Below, piece by piece: positions 6,097 through 6,501 of a stretch of 6,501 nt of DNA. How positions within the stretch are numbered: position 1 is the stretch's first letter; every line of letters starts with the position of its first letter. The notes beneath the pieces were generated by a model. That model did no database searches and was not told where the DNA came from. It worked only from the letters and a program-made list of their open reading frames with translations. Position numbers and translations under genes: made by a program. The stretch is taken from NCBI GenBank assembly GCA_937902695.1, contig CALFNI010000499.1, positions 1-6,501 of the forward strand. The letters run 5' to 3'. The stretch is from an uncultured Rhodanobacteraceae bacterium. GTDB lineage: Bacteria; Pseudomonadota; Gammaproteobacteria; Xanthomonadales; Rhodanobacteraceae.

Positions 6097-6501
6097 GCGG
6101 CGCGTCCGACGAGATGCGCGTCGCCGCCCGCATCGAACACGAGAGCCTCGGCGTTCCACGCGTCGAGCAGCGGCGCGGCGGCGACGGCGTCCGCCATGAG
6201 GATCTTGGTCAGCGCGTCGGCGACGGCGCAGCGGTCGGCGACGACCGTGACGCAGCACTCCCGCATCGGCGTGCGCGTCAGCGCATCGACATGCGCGCGT
6301 CCGAAATAGCTGCCGCTGCTGGCGACGCTGCCGTCGCCGAGCAGCAGCGTGCGATGCGGCCGATGGGGCGCCCGCGGCGAGCGGACGTGAACCGGTTCGG
6401 TGCCCGGGCCGATGCGCCTCAGGTCGCCGCCCGCATTCACGCAGGCGCTCTCGATGCCGAACGCGATCAGTCGTTCGATCGCACGATCGACGGCGTAGCC
6501 T
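6093..6501 (-). CDS. apbE: ApbE-like FAD:protein FMN transferase, C-terminal part (5' end outside window)
   Basis: The last 135 codons of a gene that enters from the right edge; the start is not visible. ApbE proteins move FMN from FAD onto a Thr or Ser of extracytoplasmic redox proteins, using Mg2+. Family landmarks in order: GYAVDRAIERL at the edge, VNAGGD (6423-6440), the DGSVASSGSYFG strand, an AHVD segment in place of the usual H-I-x-D-P, then VTVVADRCAVADALTKIL corresponding to the conserved VTVVAP-x(4)-ADAL-x-TAL region. In typical members a Thr follows four residues after the Asp of ADAL and helps bind the metal; here that place is Lys, with Thr one residue earlier. The divergence is shared, as far as I recall, by short ApbE-like proteins of beta- and gammaproteobacteria. 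It is coupled to the four-helix membrane protein by an ATGA overlap. Confidence 0.85.
   Translation of the reverse strand, partial: GYAVDRAIERLIAFGIESACVNAGGDLRRIGPGTEPVHVRSPRAPHRPHRTLLLGDGSVASSGSYFGRAHVDALTRTPMRECCVTVVADRCAVADALTKILMADAVAAAPLLDAWNAEALVFDAGGDAHLVGRAA

Overview
This GC-rich, densely coding window looks like a chromosome segment from a gammaproteobacterium of the Xanthomonadales (Lysobacter/Luteimonas/Rhodanobacter-like). The evidence is indirect: strong G/C at third codon positions, the gene families present, and a C-tract/G-tract hairpin of a kind common in that group. Genus is not resolvable from 6.5 kb. I see no rRNA, tRNA, CRISPR array, insertion sequence, phage gene or replication origin.

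Layout. The left half reads rightward. First comes an apparent three-gene operon (197-1573): an SPFH/band 7 membrane protein, a small three-helix membrane protein, and a 61-residue Arc-type ribbon-helix-helix DNA-binding protein. It is preceded by an 11-bp tandem direct repeat over the probable -10 region. Next is a pair of tandem paralogous exported DUF3887-like proteins (1616-2035 and 2124-2837), the second carrying a long Pro/Ala/Thr linker, followed 10 bases later by an M15B (VanY-type) D,D-carboxypeptidase-like zinc protein (2848-3414). The block ends in a strong GC-rich hairpin (3424-3449).

The right half reads leftward. Facing the hairpin is an M13 (neprilysin/PepO-like) periplasmic metallopeptidase gene (5511 down to 3460), whose frame is interrupted by an amber codon at 3724-3726. 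The 87 codons after the stop still encode the expected, well-conserved M13 C-terminus, ending CEVW. Upstream of it lie a four-helix, histidine-rich membrane protein (6096-5620) and the 3' part of an ApbE-like FAD:protein FMN transferase (running off the right edge). These two overlap by an ATGA and probably form an extracytoplasmic flavinylation/electron-transfer module.

Functional picture. Nearly everything here acts at or outside the inner membrane: membrane scaffold, exported small proteins, peptidoglycan hydrolase-like protein, periplasmic peptidase and flavin-transfer redox. The best candidates for a closer look are the amber interruption with a fully preserved downstream frame, the SPFH/three-helix/Arc operon with its tandem repeat, the DUF3887 duplication, and the ApbE/four-helix pair. 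I do not see a clearly new defence or mobile system, and I do not claim one.
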